Counted from the stretch's first letter, positions 25,038-33,777 are shown. The stretch is 35,159 nucleotides of DNA from Reyranella sp. (GCA_019745575.1 JAIETA010000210.1:1-35159), one strand, 5' to 3'. A program made the numbers and translations. The notes: a model not told the origin generated them from the letters alone.

Positions 25038-26570
25038 ATGGAGCCACAGAAAGACACGTCCAACGTCACGCGCCTTCCCGGCGCCGAAGACGTCCGCCTG
25101 CGCGAGCCGCCGCACAACTTCGAGGCCGAACAGGCCCTGCTGGGCGCCATCCTCGTCAACAACGGCGCCTACCAGCGCGTCGCCGAGTTTCTGCGCCCCG
25201 AACACTTTGCCGACCCCCTGCACGGCAAGCTCTTCGATTCGCTGTCGCGGCTGATCGAGCGCGGCCAGGTCGTGAGCGCCATGACGCTCAAGACCTACGT
25301 CGAGCAGGACGAGACGATGAAAGCGGCCGGCGGCGCCGCCTATCTTGCGCGGCTGGCGGCCGCTTCGGTGCATGTGATCGACGCGGCAGCCTTCGGCCGG
25401 ACCGTGCACGACCTCTACCTTCGCCGGCAGTTGATCGACCTCGGCGAAACCGTCGTCAACGGCGCCTTCGGTGGCGATGTCGAGGACACGGCGCTGCAGC
25501 AGATAGAGGTCGCCGAGAAGAAGCTCTATGATCTCGCCAGCTCCGGCCAGACCGAGGGCGGCTTCAAGCCGTTCCGCGTCGCCCTCACCGAGGCGACCAA
25601 TGCCGCCGAGGCCGCCTACCATCGGGTCGGCCAACTCACCGGCATTGCCAGCGGCCTGTTTCAGCTCGACCAGCTGCTGGGCGGCCTGCATCGATCGGAC
25701 CTGCTGATCCTGGCCGGCCGGCCTTCGATGGGCAAGACGGCCCTGGCCACCAACATCGCCTTCAACGCCGTAAAGGCCTATCGCGAGGAACACGGTGAGG
25801 ACGGCAAGCCCAAGGCCGTCGACGGCGCCGTCGTGGGCTTCTTCTCGCTCGAGATGTCGGCCGAGCAGCTCGCCAACCGCATCCTGTCGGAACAGGCGGG
25901 CATTTCGTCCGAGAAGATCCGCAAGGGCGAGCTGATCAGCAGCGATTTCGACAAGGTCCTGTCGGTGAGCCAGGAGCTGGAGCACCTCAATCTGTTCATC
26001 GACGACACGCCAGCGCTGTCCATCGCGGCGCTGCGCACGCGCGCGCGGCGTCTGAAGCGGACTCACGGCCTCGGCCTGCTGGTGGTCGACTACCTCCAGC
26101 TTCTCAGCCCCTCGGGCAAGTCGCGCCAGGAGAACCGCGTCCAGGAGGTCTCCGAAATCACCCGCGGGCTGAAAACGCTGGCCAAGGAACTCGATGTGCC
26201 GGTGCTGGCACTGTCGCAGCTCAGCCGCGCCGTCGAGCAGCGCGAAGACAAGCGACCGCAGCTTTCTGACTTGCGCGAATCCGGATCGATCGAGCAGGAC
26301 GCCGATGTCGTCATGTTCGTCTATCGCGAGGAATACTACCTGACGCGCTCCGAGCCGACGCGTCGCGCCGAGGAAAGCGACCAGCGCTTCAACGAACGTC
26401 ACGACGACTGGCGCCAGCGTTGCGAGCAGACGTACGGCAAGGCTGAAGTGATCGTGGCCAAGCAGCGCCACGGTCCCACCGGCATTGTGCGGTTGTCGTT
26501 CGACGGCTCGATTACCAAGTTCGACAATCTTCCGGCCGACGAGGAACGGCCGGGCGGTCCCGCCTTCTAG
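25038..26570 (+). CDS. dnaB: replicative DNA helicase
   Basis: The 510-aa protein has the DnaB N-domain ('PPHNFEAEQALLGAILVNNGAY', 'FADPLHGKLFDSL'). The RecA-like helicase domain has Walker A 'AGRPSMGKTALATNIA' (about 228), 'GFFSLEMSAEQLANRIL', 'LLVVDYLQLLSPSGKSRQENR', and the C-terminal 'SQLSRAVEQREDKRPQLSDLRESGSIEQDADVVMFVYR' block. It unwinds DNA at the fork as a hexamer. The ATG follows AAAGG at a suitable distance. It is first in a run of eight same-strand genes with small gaps; alr starts 8 nt after its stop. Confidence 0.98.
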   Translation: MEPQKDTSNVTRLPGAEDVRLREPPHNFEAEQALLGAILVNNGAYQRVAEFLRPEHFADPLHGKLFDSLSRLIERGQVVSAMTLKTYVEQDETMKAAGGAAYLARLAAASVHVIDAAAFGRTVHDLYLRRQLIDLGETVVNGAFGGDVEDTALQQIEVAEKKLYDLASSGQTEGGFKPFRVALTEATNAAEAAYHRVGQLTGIASGLFQLDQLLGGLHRSDLLILAGRPSMGKTALATNIAFNAVKAYREEHGEDGKPKAVDGAVVGFFSLEMSAEQLANRILSEQAGISSEKIRKGELISSDFDKVLSVSQELEHLNLFIDDTPALSIAALRTRARRLKRTHGLGLLVVDYLQLLSPSGKSRQENRVQEVSEITRGLKTLAKELDVPVLALSQLSRAVEQREDKRPQLSDLRESGSIEQDADVVMFVYREEYYLTRSEPTRRAEESDQRFNERHDDWRQRCEQTYGKAEVIVAKQRHGPTGIVRLSFDGSITKFDNLPADEERPGGPAF

Positions 26571-26578
26571 GATCGCCG

Positions 26579-27766
26579 ATGACCGCTTCCGCCGACAGCG
26601 ACGCGACGCGCCGGGCCGGCGCGGTCCTCACCATCGACATCGGAGCGATTGCCGCCAACTGGCGCGGCCTGCGCGACGCCGGCCGCGCCGGCGGACGGCC
26701 GGTCGACTGTGCCGCCGTCCTGAAAGCCGATGCCTACGGCACCGGGGCGGCCATCGTCGGCCCACGCCTCGCCGCCGAAGGCTGCCGGCAGTTCTTCGTG
26801 GCGCACATCGACGAGGCGATCGCGTTGCGGCGCGTGCTGCCCGGACATCCGATTTATGTGCTGAACGGCCTGCTGGCCGGCACCGAGGGCGACTTCGTCG
26901 AGCACGATCTCACGCCCGTGCTCAACCATCTCGGCCAACTCAACGCCTGGCGGGCGGCGGCGCAGCGATTCAACCGGCCGCTCGACGCCGTCATCCACCT
27001 CGACACCGGCATGAACCGCCTTGGCTTCGGTCCCGAGGACGCGCAGGCGCTGATCGGCGAGCGTGGCCGGCTGCGCGGTCTGCGGCTCGCGCTGTTCATG
27101 AGTCACCTCGTGGCCTCCGAGGAGACCGCCAACCCGATCAACGGCGAACAGCTGTCCCGTTTCCGCACCTTCGTCAGGGCGATGCCGGGGGCGCCGGCCT
27201 CTCTGGCCAACTCGTCGGGCATTTTTCTCGGCCCCGACTACCATTTCGACCTCATGCGTCCCGGCGCCGCGCTCTACGGCATCAACCCGCTGCCAGGACA
27301 AGCCAATCCCATGCTGCCGACCGTGACGCTGCAGGCCCGCATCCTCCAGGTCCGCCGCGTTGACGCTCTGCAGACCGTTGGATACGGTGCCGCCTGGCGC
27401 GCGGCGAGGCCCACGCGCGTCGCCACCATCGGCCTCGGCTACGCCGACGGCTACTTCCGCGCACTGGTCAACCGCAGCGTCGTGTACATCGCCCAACAGC
27501 CCGTGCCCGTGATCGGCCGCATCTCCATGGACCTCGTGACGATCGACGTGACCGACGTGGCCGAGGCGGATTGCCAGCCGGGCGCGACGGTCGAGGTGCT
27601 GGGCCCGCATCTCACGCCGGACGATCTCGCCGAGCGGGCGCGCACCAACGGCTACGAGATCATGACGGCGCTCGGCCGGCGCTATTGCCGAGTTTACGTG
27701 AACGGCCGACACGACGTCACGGACGACGATCCGGCGGGCGCCGATGCAGCGGGAGAGAATGCGTGA
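26579..27766 (+). CDS. alr: alanine racemase
   Basis: The 395-aa PLP enzyme has the lysine motif 'AAVLKADAYGTGAAIV' (Lys49), 'FDLMRPGAALYGINPLP', the catalytic tyrosine in 'QTVGYGAAWRA' (about 269), and the C-terminal 'GRISMDLVTIDVTD' segment. It converts L- to D-alanine for peptidoglycan in the cytosol. dnaB-alr is a widespread neighbour pair. Its TGA stop overlaps the next gene's GTG start (GTGA at 27763-27766), implying translational coupling to the MlaE-type permease. Confidence 0.97.
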   Translation: MTASADSDATRRAGAVLTIDIGAIAANWRGLRDAGRAGGRPVDCAAVLKADAYGTGAAIVGPRLAAEGCRQFFVAHIDEAIALRRVLPGHPIYVLNGLLAGTEGDFVEHDLTPVLNHLGQLNAWRAAAQRFNRPLDAVIHLDTGMNRLGFGPEDAQALIGERGRLRGLRLALFMSHLVASEETANPINGEQLSRFRTFVRAMPGAPASLANSSGIFLGPDYHFDLMRPGAALYGINPLPGQANPMLPTVTLQARILQVRRVDALQTVGYGAAWRAARPTRVATIGLGYADGYFRALVNRSVVYIAQQPVPVIGRISMDLVTIDVTDVAEADCQPGATVEVLGPHLTPDDLAERARTNGYEIMTALGRRYCRVYVNGRHDVTDDDPAGADAAGENA

Positions 27767-28542
27767 ACCTGCCGCTGCTGACCGTGCTCGGCCGCATGAC
27801 GCTGGCCTTCCTCGAGGCCACCGGCGCCGTCACCGCCTTCGCCTTCCAGGCTGTCCGGCGGTCGCTGCAGCCGCCCTACTATCGCCAGCAGATGATCCGG
27901 CAGATGCTGGAGATCGGCTACTATTCCCTGCCCGTCGTCGGGCTGACGGCGATCTTCACCGGCATGGTGCTGGCGCTGCAGAGCTACACCGGCTTTGCCC
28001 GCTTCTCGGCCGAAAGCGCCATCCCCAACGTCGTGGTCGTGTCGCTCACGCGCGAACTGGGCCCGGTGCTGGCCGGCCTCATGGTGGCCGGCCGCGTCGG
28101 CGCCGCCATGGCAGCCGAGATCGGCACGATGCGCGTCACCGAGCAGATCGACGCGCTCACGACGCTGTCGACCGACCCTTTCAAGTATCTGGTCGTGCCA
28201 CGCCTGATCGCCGGCATCGTCACCCTGCCCATCCTGGTGCTGGTCGCCGACATCATCGGCGTACTGGGCGGTTTCCTGGTCGGCGTCTACAAGCTCGACT
28301 TCAACGATGCCGCCTATCTGCGCAACACCATGGACTTCCTGCAGTTCCAGGACGTGTTCTCGGGCCTCGTGAAGGCCGCGGTGTTCGGCTTCCTGATCAC
28401 CCTGATGGGCTGCTACCACGGCTACACGTCGAAGGGCGGCGCCCAGGGCGTCGGGATGGCCACGACCAACGCGGTGGTCTCCGCGTCGATCCTGATCCTG
28501 ACCTTCAATTACTTCATCACCGAAGCCTTCTTCGCGCGTTGA
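27763..28542 (+). CDS. mlaE: MlaE-type ABC transporter permease (phospholipid trafficking)
   Basis: The tracked ORF starts inside alr. The supported start is the GTG at 27763, after GGGAGAG and overlapping the alr stop, which gives 259 aa. The family is clear from 'SLPVVGLTAIFTGMVLALQSY', 'LTRELGPVLAGLMVAGRVGAAMAAEIGTMRVTEQIDAL', and 'MGCYHGYTSKGGAQGVGMATTNAVVSA'. Five or six membrane helices are visible. In Mla systems MlaE and MlaF move phospholipids between membranes, with a periplasmic MCE protein MlaD. No mlaD, mlaC or mlaB is found in this window; the ATPase follows directly. Confidence 0.93.
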   Translation: MNLPLLTVLGRMTLAFLEATGAVTAFAFQAVRRSLQPPYYRQQMIRQMLEIGYYSLPVVGLTAIFTGMVLALQSYTGFARFSAESAIPNVVVVSLTRELGPVLAGLMVAGRVGAAMAAEIGTMRVTEQIDALTTLSTDPFKYLVVPRLIAGIVTLPILVLVADIIGVLGGFLVGVYKLDFNDAAYLRNTMDFLQFQDVFSGLVKAAVFGFLITLMGCYHGYTSKGGAQGVGMATTNAVVSASILILTFNYFITEAFFAR

Positions 28543-28559
28543 CCGGCGTGCCCGATCCC

Positions 28560-29333
28560 ATGGCGGCTTCCAAGATCTCCCTGCGCGGCGTCACCAAGGC
28601 CTTCGGTCCGAAGAAGGTGCTGCAGGGCATCGATCTCGACGTCGCGCCGGGCGAATCGCTGGTCGTGATCGGCGGCTCGGGCAGCGGCAAATCGGTGCTG
28701 CTGAAGTGCATCCTGGGCCTGCTCACGCCCGACAGCGGCTCGATCAGGATCGATGGTGAGGAGACCGTCGAGTTCAACGACCGCGGCCGCGCCCGCGTGA
28801 TGCGCAAGTTCGGCATGCTCTTCCAGGGCGGCGCCCTGTTCGATTCGCTGCGGGTGTGGGAGAACGTGGCCTTCGGCCCGATCCAGAGCGACGGCATGGA
28901 TCCCGCGCAGGCGCGCGAGGTCGCCACCGCCAAGCTGGGGGCGGTCGGCCTCGGACCGGAGATCGGCGAACTGTTCCCCTCCGAACTTTCGGGCGGCATG
29001 CAGAAGCGAGTGGCCCTGGCCCGCGCCATCGCCCGCGAACCCGAGATCATCTTCTTCGACGAGCCGACGACCGGCCTCGACCCGATCATGGCCGACGTCA
29101 TCAACGAACTGATCGTGAAGTGCGTCAGCGATCTCGGCGCCACGGCCATTTCCATCACCCACGACATGGCGAGCGCGCGCAAGATCGGCCATCGTATCGG
29201 CATGCTCTACGAGGGCCGCCTGATCTGGCAGGGACCGGTTGCCGACATCGACCGCTCCGGCAACGCCCATGTCGACCAGTTCATCCACGGCCGCGCCGAG
29301 GGACCGATCCGCATGCAGGTCCGGAAGCTCTAG
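28560..29333 (+). CDS. mlaF: MlaF-type ABC transporter ATP-binding protein
   Basis: The protein has Walker A 'VIGGSGSGKSVLLKCILGLL', the Q-loop 'FGMLFQGGALFDSL', signature 'ELSGGMQKRVALARAIA', Walker B 'IIFFDEPTTGLDP' and the switch His in 'SITHDMASA'. The 'ALFDSLRVWENVAF' segment is typical of the MlaF/Ttg2A group. It would power the MlaE-type permease encoded just upstream. The ATG at 28560 (MAASKISLRG, 257 aa) is the most conventional start. In-frame GTG (28548) and TTG (28539) lie closer to or overlap the mlaE stop, and no strong ribosome site decides among them. radA starts 7 nt after its stop. Confidence 0.93.
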   Translation: MAASKISLRGVTKAFGPKKVLQGIDLDVAPGESLVVIGGSGSGKSVLLKCILGLLTPDSGSIRIDGEETVEFNDRGRARVMRKFGMLFQGGALFDSLRVWENVAFGPIQSDGMDPAQAREVATAKLGAVGLGPEIGELFPSELSGGMQKRVALARAIAREPEIIFFDEPTTGLDPIMADVINELIVKCVSDLGATAISITHDMASARKIGHRIGMLYEGRLIWQGPVADIDRSGNAHVDQFIHGRAEGPIRMQVRKL

Positions 29334-29340
29334 GCCCGGC

Positions 29341-30780
29341 ATGGCCCGCGCCCTCAAACGCTTCGTCTGCCAATCGTGCGGCGCGGTCACGAACAAGTGG
29401 AGCGGCCGCTGCGAATCCTGCGGTGAATGGAACACCATCACCGAGGAGGCGGCGCCGGCCCCCGGCCCGGCCGGCGGCGGGCTGGCGCGCGGCGGCAAGG
29501 GTCGCCTGCTCGAGTTCGCCGGCCTCACCGGCTCGACACCGCAGCCGCCGCGCTACAAGAGCGGCATCGCCGAATTCGACCGCGTCTGCGGCGGCGGGCT
29601 GGTGGTGGGCTCGGCGCTGCTGATCGGCGGCGACCCCGGCATCGGCAAGTCGACGCTGCTGTTGCAGGTGGCGGCGGCGCTGGCCCGCCAGAATACGTCC
29701 TGTGCCTACATCTCCGGCGAGGAGGCGCTCGACCAGGTGCGGCTGCGGGCCGAGCGCCTCGGCCTGGGCGACGCGCCGGTACAGCTGACGGCGGCAACTT
29801 CGGTGCGCGACATCGTGGCGACGCTGGAACGCCCCGACGCGCCGAAGGTGGCGGTGATCGATTCGATCCAGACCATGTGGCTCGACACGGTCGACAGCAC
29901 GCCCGGCACCGTCACCCAGGTACGGGCCTCCTCGCAGGCGCTGGTCGAGCTCGCCAAGCGCCGCGGCATCGCTGTATTGCTGGTCGGCCACGTCACCAAG
30001 GACGGCGCCATCGCCGGCCCCCGCGTGCTCGAGCACATGGTCGACACGGTGCTCTACTTCGAAGGCGAGCGCGGCCACCAGTTTCGCATCCTGCGCACCG
30101 TCAAGAACCGCTTCGGCCCGACCGACGAGATCGGCGTATTCGAGATGTCCGACCGCGGCCTCTCCGACGTCGCCAATCCGTCGGCGCTGTTCCTGGGCGA
30201 GCGGCGCGGCAACGTCTCGGGCGCTTGCGTCTTCGCCGGCATCGAAGGCACGCGGCCGCTGCTGGTCGAGATCCAGGCGCTGGTGTCGCCCTCCTCCTTC
30301 GGCACGCCGCGCCATGCCGTGGTCGGCTGGGATTCCAATCGCCTCGCCATGGTGCTGGCCGTCCTGGAAGCGCGCTGCGGCGTGGCCATCGGCGCCAACG
30401 ACGTCTACCTCAACGTGGCTGGCGGCCTGAAGATCGGCGAACCGGCCGCCGACCTGGCCGTCGCCGCAGCCGTCGTCTCCTCGCTGGCCGACGAGCCGGT
30501 GCCGCCGGAAATGGTCGTGTTCGGCGAAATCGGCCTCGGCGGCGAGGTCCGCCCGGTCGGGCAGCGCGAGGCGCGGCTGCGCGAGGCGGCCAAGCTCGGC
30601 TTCCGCAGCGCCCTGGTGCCGCGCGGCCGGCCCGGCAGCGCGCCTGCGGCGCGGCCGCCCGAGGCCATCGCCATTGACGAAATCGAGCATCTGTCAGACC
30701 TTGTGGCTCGCTTTCAGCCGGCCGACCGGGCCCCCAAGCGTCCGCGGCGCGAGGGCGTTCCGGACCGCCGGCGCGAATAG
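29341..30780 (+). CDS. radA: DNA repair protein RadA
   Basis: The real start is the ATG at 29341; the tracked ORF begins within mlaF. The 479-aa product has an N-terminal four-cysteine zinc finger, 'CQSCGAVTNKWSGRCESCGEW' in outline (Cys10, 13, 24, 27). A RecA-like core follows, with Walker A 'GGDPGIGKSTLLLQ' near residue 97 and the RadA-specific KNRFG motif near 255. The Lon-like C-domain includes 'GIEGTRPLLVEIQALVSPS'. It helps branch migration in recombination. It ends with an Arg/Pro-rich tail. cvpA starts 21 nt later. Confidence 0.97.
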   Translation: MARALKRFVCQSCGAVTNKWSGRCESCGEWNTITEEAAPAPGPAGGGLARGGKGRLLEFAGLTGSTPQPPRYKSGIAEFDRVCGGGLVVGSALLIGGDPGIGKSTLLLQVAAALARQNTSCAYISGEEALDQVRLRAERLGLGDAPVQLTAATSVRDIVATLERPDAPKVAVIDSIQTMWLDTVDSTPGTVTQVRASSQALVELAKRRGIAVLLVGHVTKDGAIAGPRVLEHMVDTVLYFEGERGHQFRILRTVKNRFGPTDEIGVFEMSDRGLSDVANPSALFLGERRGNVSGACVFAGIEGTRPLLVEIQALVSPSSFGTPRHAVVGWDSNRLAMVLAVLEARCGVAIGANDVYLNVAGGLKIGEPAADLAVAAAVVSSLADEPVPPEMVVFGEIGLGGEVRPVGQREARLREAAKLGFRSALVPRGRPGSAPAARPPEAIAIDEIEHLSDLVARFQPADRAPKRPRREGVPDRRRE

Positions 30781-30801
30781 GCCACGGAGCGCACGGAGTC
30801 G

Positions 30802-31383
30802 ATGGAACAGCTGGGTATCACCGTTTTCGACGTCGCCGTCATCGCCGTGGCCGTCTTTGGCGCCGCCATCGGCATGTCGAGCGGGTTCGCCCACGCCGTC
30901 CTGTTCATCGCCTCGTGGATCGGCGCCGGCTGGATCGCCTGGCGGTTCTCCAAGGTCGTGCAGCCCGAGGTCGAGCAGCTCGTGGGCAGCACGGAGCTGG
31001 CCTATTTCATCTCCATGCTGGCGGTTTTCGTGGCCGCGCTGATCGTGCTCGTGATGCTGACGAATGCCCTCTCGCGCTCGATCAAGTCGAGCCCGCTGGC
31101 CAAGCCCGACCGCATCCTGGGAGCCGGCTTCGGCGTCCTCTGTGCCTGGGTGGCCGTCGGCGTCGCCTTCCTGTTCTACGGCTATCTCGGCCCACGCACG
31201 CTGCCGCCCGCGGTCGAGGGCGGCGCCACGTTCCCGATGGTCAAGGAAATGGCCACTTTCGTCGAACCCCATCTGCCGCCCGGCTTCCGCACCCGGCTGC
31301 AGCGGCCGGGCATGGACACCGGGGCGGTCTCGCCGCCCTCGCCGGCCGCCCCGGCGACGGAAGACGCCAAACCGCCGCAGTAA
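30802..31383 (+). CDS. cvpA: CvpA family membrane protein
   Basis: The 193-aa protein begins 'MEQLGITVFDVAVIAVAVFGAAIGMSSGFAHAVLFIASWIG' and has four hydrophobic segments (about residues 7-28, 29-50, 66-88 and 103-124). A Pro/Ala-rich tail follows. This is the CvpA fold; the family is named for colicin V production in E. coli and has been linked to envelope stress tolerance, but its activity is unknown. The radA-cvpA-purF order is conserved in alphaproteobacteria and supports the call. Confidence 0.92.
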   Translation: MEQLGITVFDVAVIAVAVFGAAIGMSSGFAHAVLFIASWIGAGWIAWRFSKVVQPEVEQLVGSTELAYFISMLAVFVAALIVLVMLTNALSRSIKSSPLAKPDRILGAGFGVLCAWVAVGVAFLFYGYLGPRTLPPAVEGGATFPMVKEMATFVEPHLPPGFRTRLQRPGMDTGAVSPPSPAAPATEDAKPPQ

Positions 31384-31410
31384 GTTGTCCTGGAGGGGCA
31401 GTTATCCTTG

Positions 31411-32910
31411 ATGGCGCAGCCGTCAGGTCCCGGATATAACCCCGCCGTGTCCGCCGCCCCGAAACGCCCCGCGCACGACCTCGACAAGTTTCACGAGGAA
31501 TGTGCGCTGTTCGGCATCTACGGCACCTCGGATGCCGCCGCCCATGCCGCGCTCGGCCTGCACGCCCTGCAACACCGCGGCCAGGAGGCCTCGGGCATCG
31601 TCACCTTCGACGGCCGCCACTTCCACGATCACCGGGCGCCCGGCCTGGTCGGCGACATCTTCGGCGAGCAGCCGGTCATGGCGCGGCTGAAAGGCTATTC
31701 GGCGATCGGCCACAATCGCTACGCCACCACCGGCGGCGCATCCGACCGCAACATCCAGCCGATCTTCGCCGACTTCGACTTCGGCGGCCTGGCGCTCGCC
31801 CACAACGGCAACCTGACCAACGCCTACCTGCTGCGCCGGGAACTGGTGCGCATGGGCTGCCTGTTCCAGTCGACGACCGACACCGAGGTCATCAACCACC
31901 TGATCGCCCGCTCCGACTATTCGACGGTGCAGGACCGGCTGATCGACGCGCTCGGCAAGGTCAAGGGCGCCTACTCGCTGCTGCTGCTGACCAACGAGGC
32001 GCTGATCGGCGTGCGCGACCCGCTGGGCGTGCGCCCGCTGGTGCTGGGCAAGCTCGAGGATGCCTGGATCCTGACCTCGGAGACCTGCGCGCTCGACATC
32101 ATCGGCGCCCGCTTCGAGCGCGACGTCGACCCCGGCGAGATCGTCATCATCGACGGCAACGGCCCGCGCTCGATAAAACCGTTCGCCCGGCAGCCGCGCC
32201 GTTTCTGCGTCTTCGAGCACATCTACTTCGCCCGCCCCGACTCGCGCCTCGAAGGCGTCGGCGTCTACGAGGCGCGCAAGCGCATCGGCGTGGAACTGGC
32301 CCGGGAAAGCCCGGTGCCGGCCGACGTCGTCGTCCCGGTGCCCGACTCCGGCGTGCCGGCGGCGATCGGCTACGCCCAGGGCTCCGGCCTGCCGTTCGAG
32401 CTCGGCATCATCCGCAACCACTATGTCGGCCGCACCTTCATCGAGCCGGCCGACCACATCCGCCACCTCGGCGTGCGGCTGAAACACAACGCCAACCGCG
32501 CTTTGATCGCGGGCAAGCGCGTCATCCTGGTCGACGACTCGATCGTGCGCGGCACGACGTCCAAGAAGATCGTCGAGATGGTGAAGCAGGCCGGCGCCCG
32601 CGAAGTGCACATGCGCATCGCGGCCCCGCCGACCACCGATCCGTGCTTCTACGGCATCGACACGCCGGACAAGGACAAGCTGCTCGCCTCGCACTACGAC
32701 GTGGCCGGCATGGCAAAGTTCATCGGCGTCGATTCGCTGGCCTTCATCTCGATCGACGGCCTCTACCGCGCCATGGGCATGCCGGGCGGCCGTGACCCCG
32801 ATCAGCCGGCCTTCTGCGACGCCTGCTTCACCGGCGACTATCCGATCCCGCTCGACGACCAGCTGGGCGTAGAAGATCGCCAGCTCTCCTTCCTCGCCGA
32901 AACCGCCTAG
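31411..32910 (+). CDS. purF: amidophosphoribosyltransferase
   Basis: The Ntn-hydrolase glutaminase domain starts at Cys31 in 'FHEECALFGIYGTSDAAAHA', so a propeptide of about 30 residues should be removed to free the catalytic cysteine. 'GLHALQHRGQEASGIVTFDG' and 'YATTGGASDRNIQP' follow. The phosphoribosyltransferase domain contains 'VVPVPDSGVPAAIGYAQGSG' and the PRPP loop 'VILVDDSIVRGTTSKKIV' (about 371). It makes phosphoribosylamine, the first step of purine synthesis. The track uses TTG at 31408; I prefer the adjacent ATG. GGAGGGG lies 9 nt from the TTG and 12 nt from the ATG, so either could serve. The SDR gene starts 5 nt after the stop. Confidence 0.97.
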   Translation: MAQPSGPGYNPAVSAAPKRPAHDLDKFHEECALFGIYGTSDAAAHAALGLHALQHRGQEASGIVTFDGRHFHDHRAPGLVGDIFGEQPVMARLKGYSAIGHNRYATTGGASDRNIQPIFADFDFGGLALAHNGNLTNAYLLRRELVRMGCLFQSTTDTEVINHLIARSDYSTVQDRLIDALGKVKGAYSLLLLTNEALIGVRDPLGVRPLVLGKLEDAWILTSETCALDIIGARFERDVDPGEIVIIDGNGPRSIKPFARQPRRFCVFEHIYFARPDSRLEGVGVYEARKRIGVELARESPVPADVVVPVPDSGVPAAIGYAQGSGLPFELGIIRNHYVGRTFIEPADHIRHLGVRLKHNANRALIAGKRVILVDDSIVRGTTSKKIVEMVKQAGAREVHMRIAAPPTTDPCFYGIDTPDKDKLLASHYDVAGMAKFIGVDSLAFISIDGLYRAMGMPGGRDPDQPAFCDACFTGDYPIPLDDQLGVEDRQLSFLAETA

Positions 32911-32915
32911 AGTCG

Positions 32916-33647
32916 ATGAGGCTCGCCGGCCGTCTTGCGCTCATCACCGGCGCGTCGCGTGGCCTCGGCGCCGCCATGGCCGTGGCCTATGCCCGCGAGG
33001 GCGCCCACTGCGTGCTGGTGGCGCGCACCGTGGGCGGGCTGGAAGCCGTCGACGACAAGATCAAGGCGCTGGGCGGCACCGCCACCCTGGTGCCGCTCGA
33101 CGTCTCCGACGGACCCGGCCTCGATCGCCTGGGCGCCGCGCTGCACGAGCGCTTCGGCCGGCTCGACGTGCTGCTGGGCAACGCGGCCATCCTGGGCACG
33201 CTGTCGCCGGTCGGCCATATCGACCCCAAGGTGTTCGAGCGGGTGATGGCGGTCAACGTCACCGCCAACTGGCGCCTGATCCGCTCGATGGACCCGCTGC
33301 TGCGCGCCGCCGACGCCGGCCGCGCCATCTTCGTGACCTCGGGCATATCGCGCCGCGCGGTGGCCTACTGGAGCGCCTATGCCGCGAGCAAGGCCGCGCT
33401 CGACATGATGGTGGGCGTCTGGGCCGCCGAGGTCGCGCACACCCCGCTGCGGGTCAACCTCTACAACCCCGGCCCCATGCCCACCGGCATGCGCCGCGAC
33501 GCCTTCCCCGGCGAGGACCCGGCGACCCTGCCGCCGCCCGAGGCGCACGCCGAGGCGTTGATCCGGCTCTCCCTGCCCTCCTGCACGATGACCGGCCAAT
33601 GGGTGGCGGGCGATGAGGCGCTCGGCCAAGCGAAGCTTGGCCGATGA
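32916..33647 (+). CDS. short-chain dehydrogenase/reductase (SDR) downstream of purF
   Basis: The 243-aa protein has the classical SDR cofactor motif 'ALITGASRGLGAAMAVAYA', 'DVLLGNAAILGTLSP', and the catalytic Ser and Tyr-x-x-x-Lys in 'TSGISRRAVAYWSAYAASKAA'. The substrate is unknown. It starts 5 nt after purF, a neighbour pair seen in other alphaproteobacteria. The last codons (GQAKLGR) and the approach to the stop are encoded by a perfect palindrome (33622-33644), so the C-terminus appears to be shaped by a repeat element. Confidence 0.93.
   Translation: MRLAGRLALITGASRGLGAAMAVAYAREGAHCVLVARTVGGLEAVDDKIKALGGTATLVPLDVSDGPGLDRLGAALHERFGRLDVLLGNAAILGTLSPVGHIDPKVFERVMAVNVTANWRLIRSMDPLLRAADAGRAIFVTSGISRRAVAYWSAYAASKAALDMMVGVWAAEVAHTPLRVNLYNPGPMPTGMRRDAFPGEDPATLPPPEAHAEALIRLSLPSCTMTGQWVAGDEALGQAKLGR
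33622..33644. repeat. GCGAAGC mini-hairpin palindrome at the end of the SDR gene
   Basis: TCGGCCAAGC-gaa-GCTTGGCCGA is a perfect 10-bp inverted repeat with a 3-nt loop. Its centre, GCGAAGC, belongs to the GCGNAGC class known for exceptionally stable DNA mini-hairpins. CGCTC and GAGCG further out can extend the stem past a small bulge. It lies inside the SDR reading frame. Confidence 0.85.
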
Positions 33648-33653
33648 GCGACA

Positions 33654-33674
33654 GGACATTGCGTAGCAATGTCC
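33654..33674. repeat. GCGTAGC mini-hairpin palindrome just after the SDR gene
   Basis: GGACATTGC-gta-GCAATGTCC is a perfect 9-bp inverted repeat whose centre, GCGTAGC, again has the GCGNAGC form. It starts 9 nt after the first palindrome and 6 nt after the SDR stop. No T-run follows, so it is not a standard terminator. Confidence 0.85.
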
Positions 33675-33704
33675 GAGAGCGTCGAAGGCTGCTGCAACAC
33701 CCCC

Positions 33705-33777
33705 AGTGTCACACCTAAAAGTGTCACACCAAGTTGAGACAAATGTTGTGACACAGGCCAATCGCCCACCTGTGACA
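33705..33777. repeat. cluster of TGTCACA/TGTGACA heptamers with an 11-nt direct repeat
   Basis: AGTGTCACACC occurs at 33705-33715 and again at 33720-33730, a 15-nt period. The inverted heptamer TGTGACA follows at 33747-33753 and 33771-33777, and once more at 34103-34109. The arrangement of direct and inverted copies looks like a protein-binding array or the remains of a mobile-element end. No gene in the window obviously encodes the binding protein. Confidence 0.65.

Noticed and set aside
24966-26471. 501-aa leftward ORF opposite dnaB
   Set aside because: Antisense shadow of an unmistakable DnaB; no start signal or family motif.
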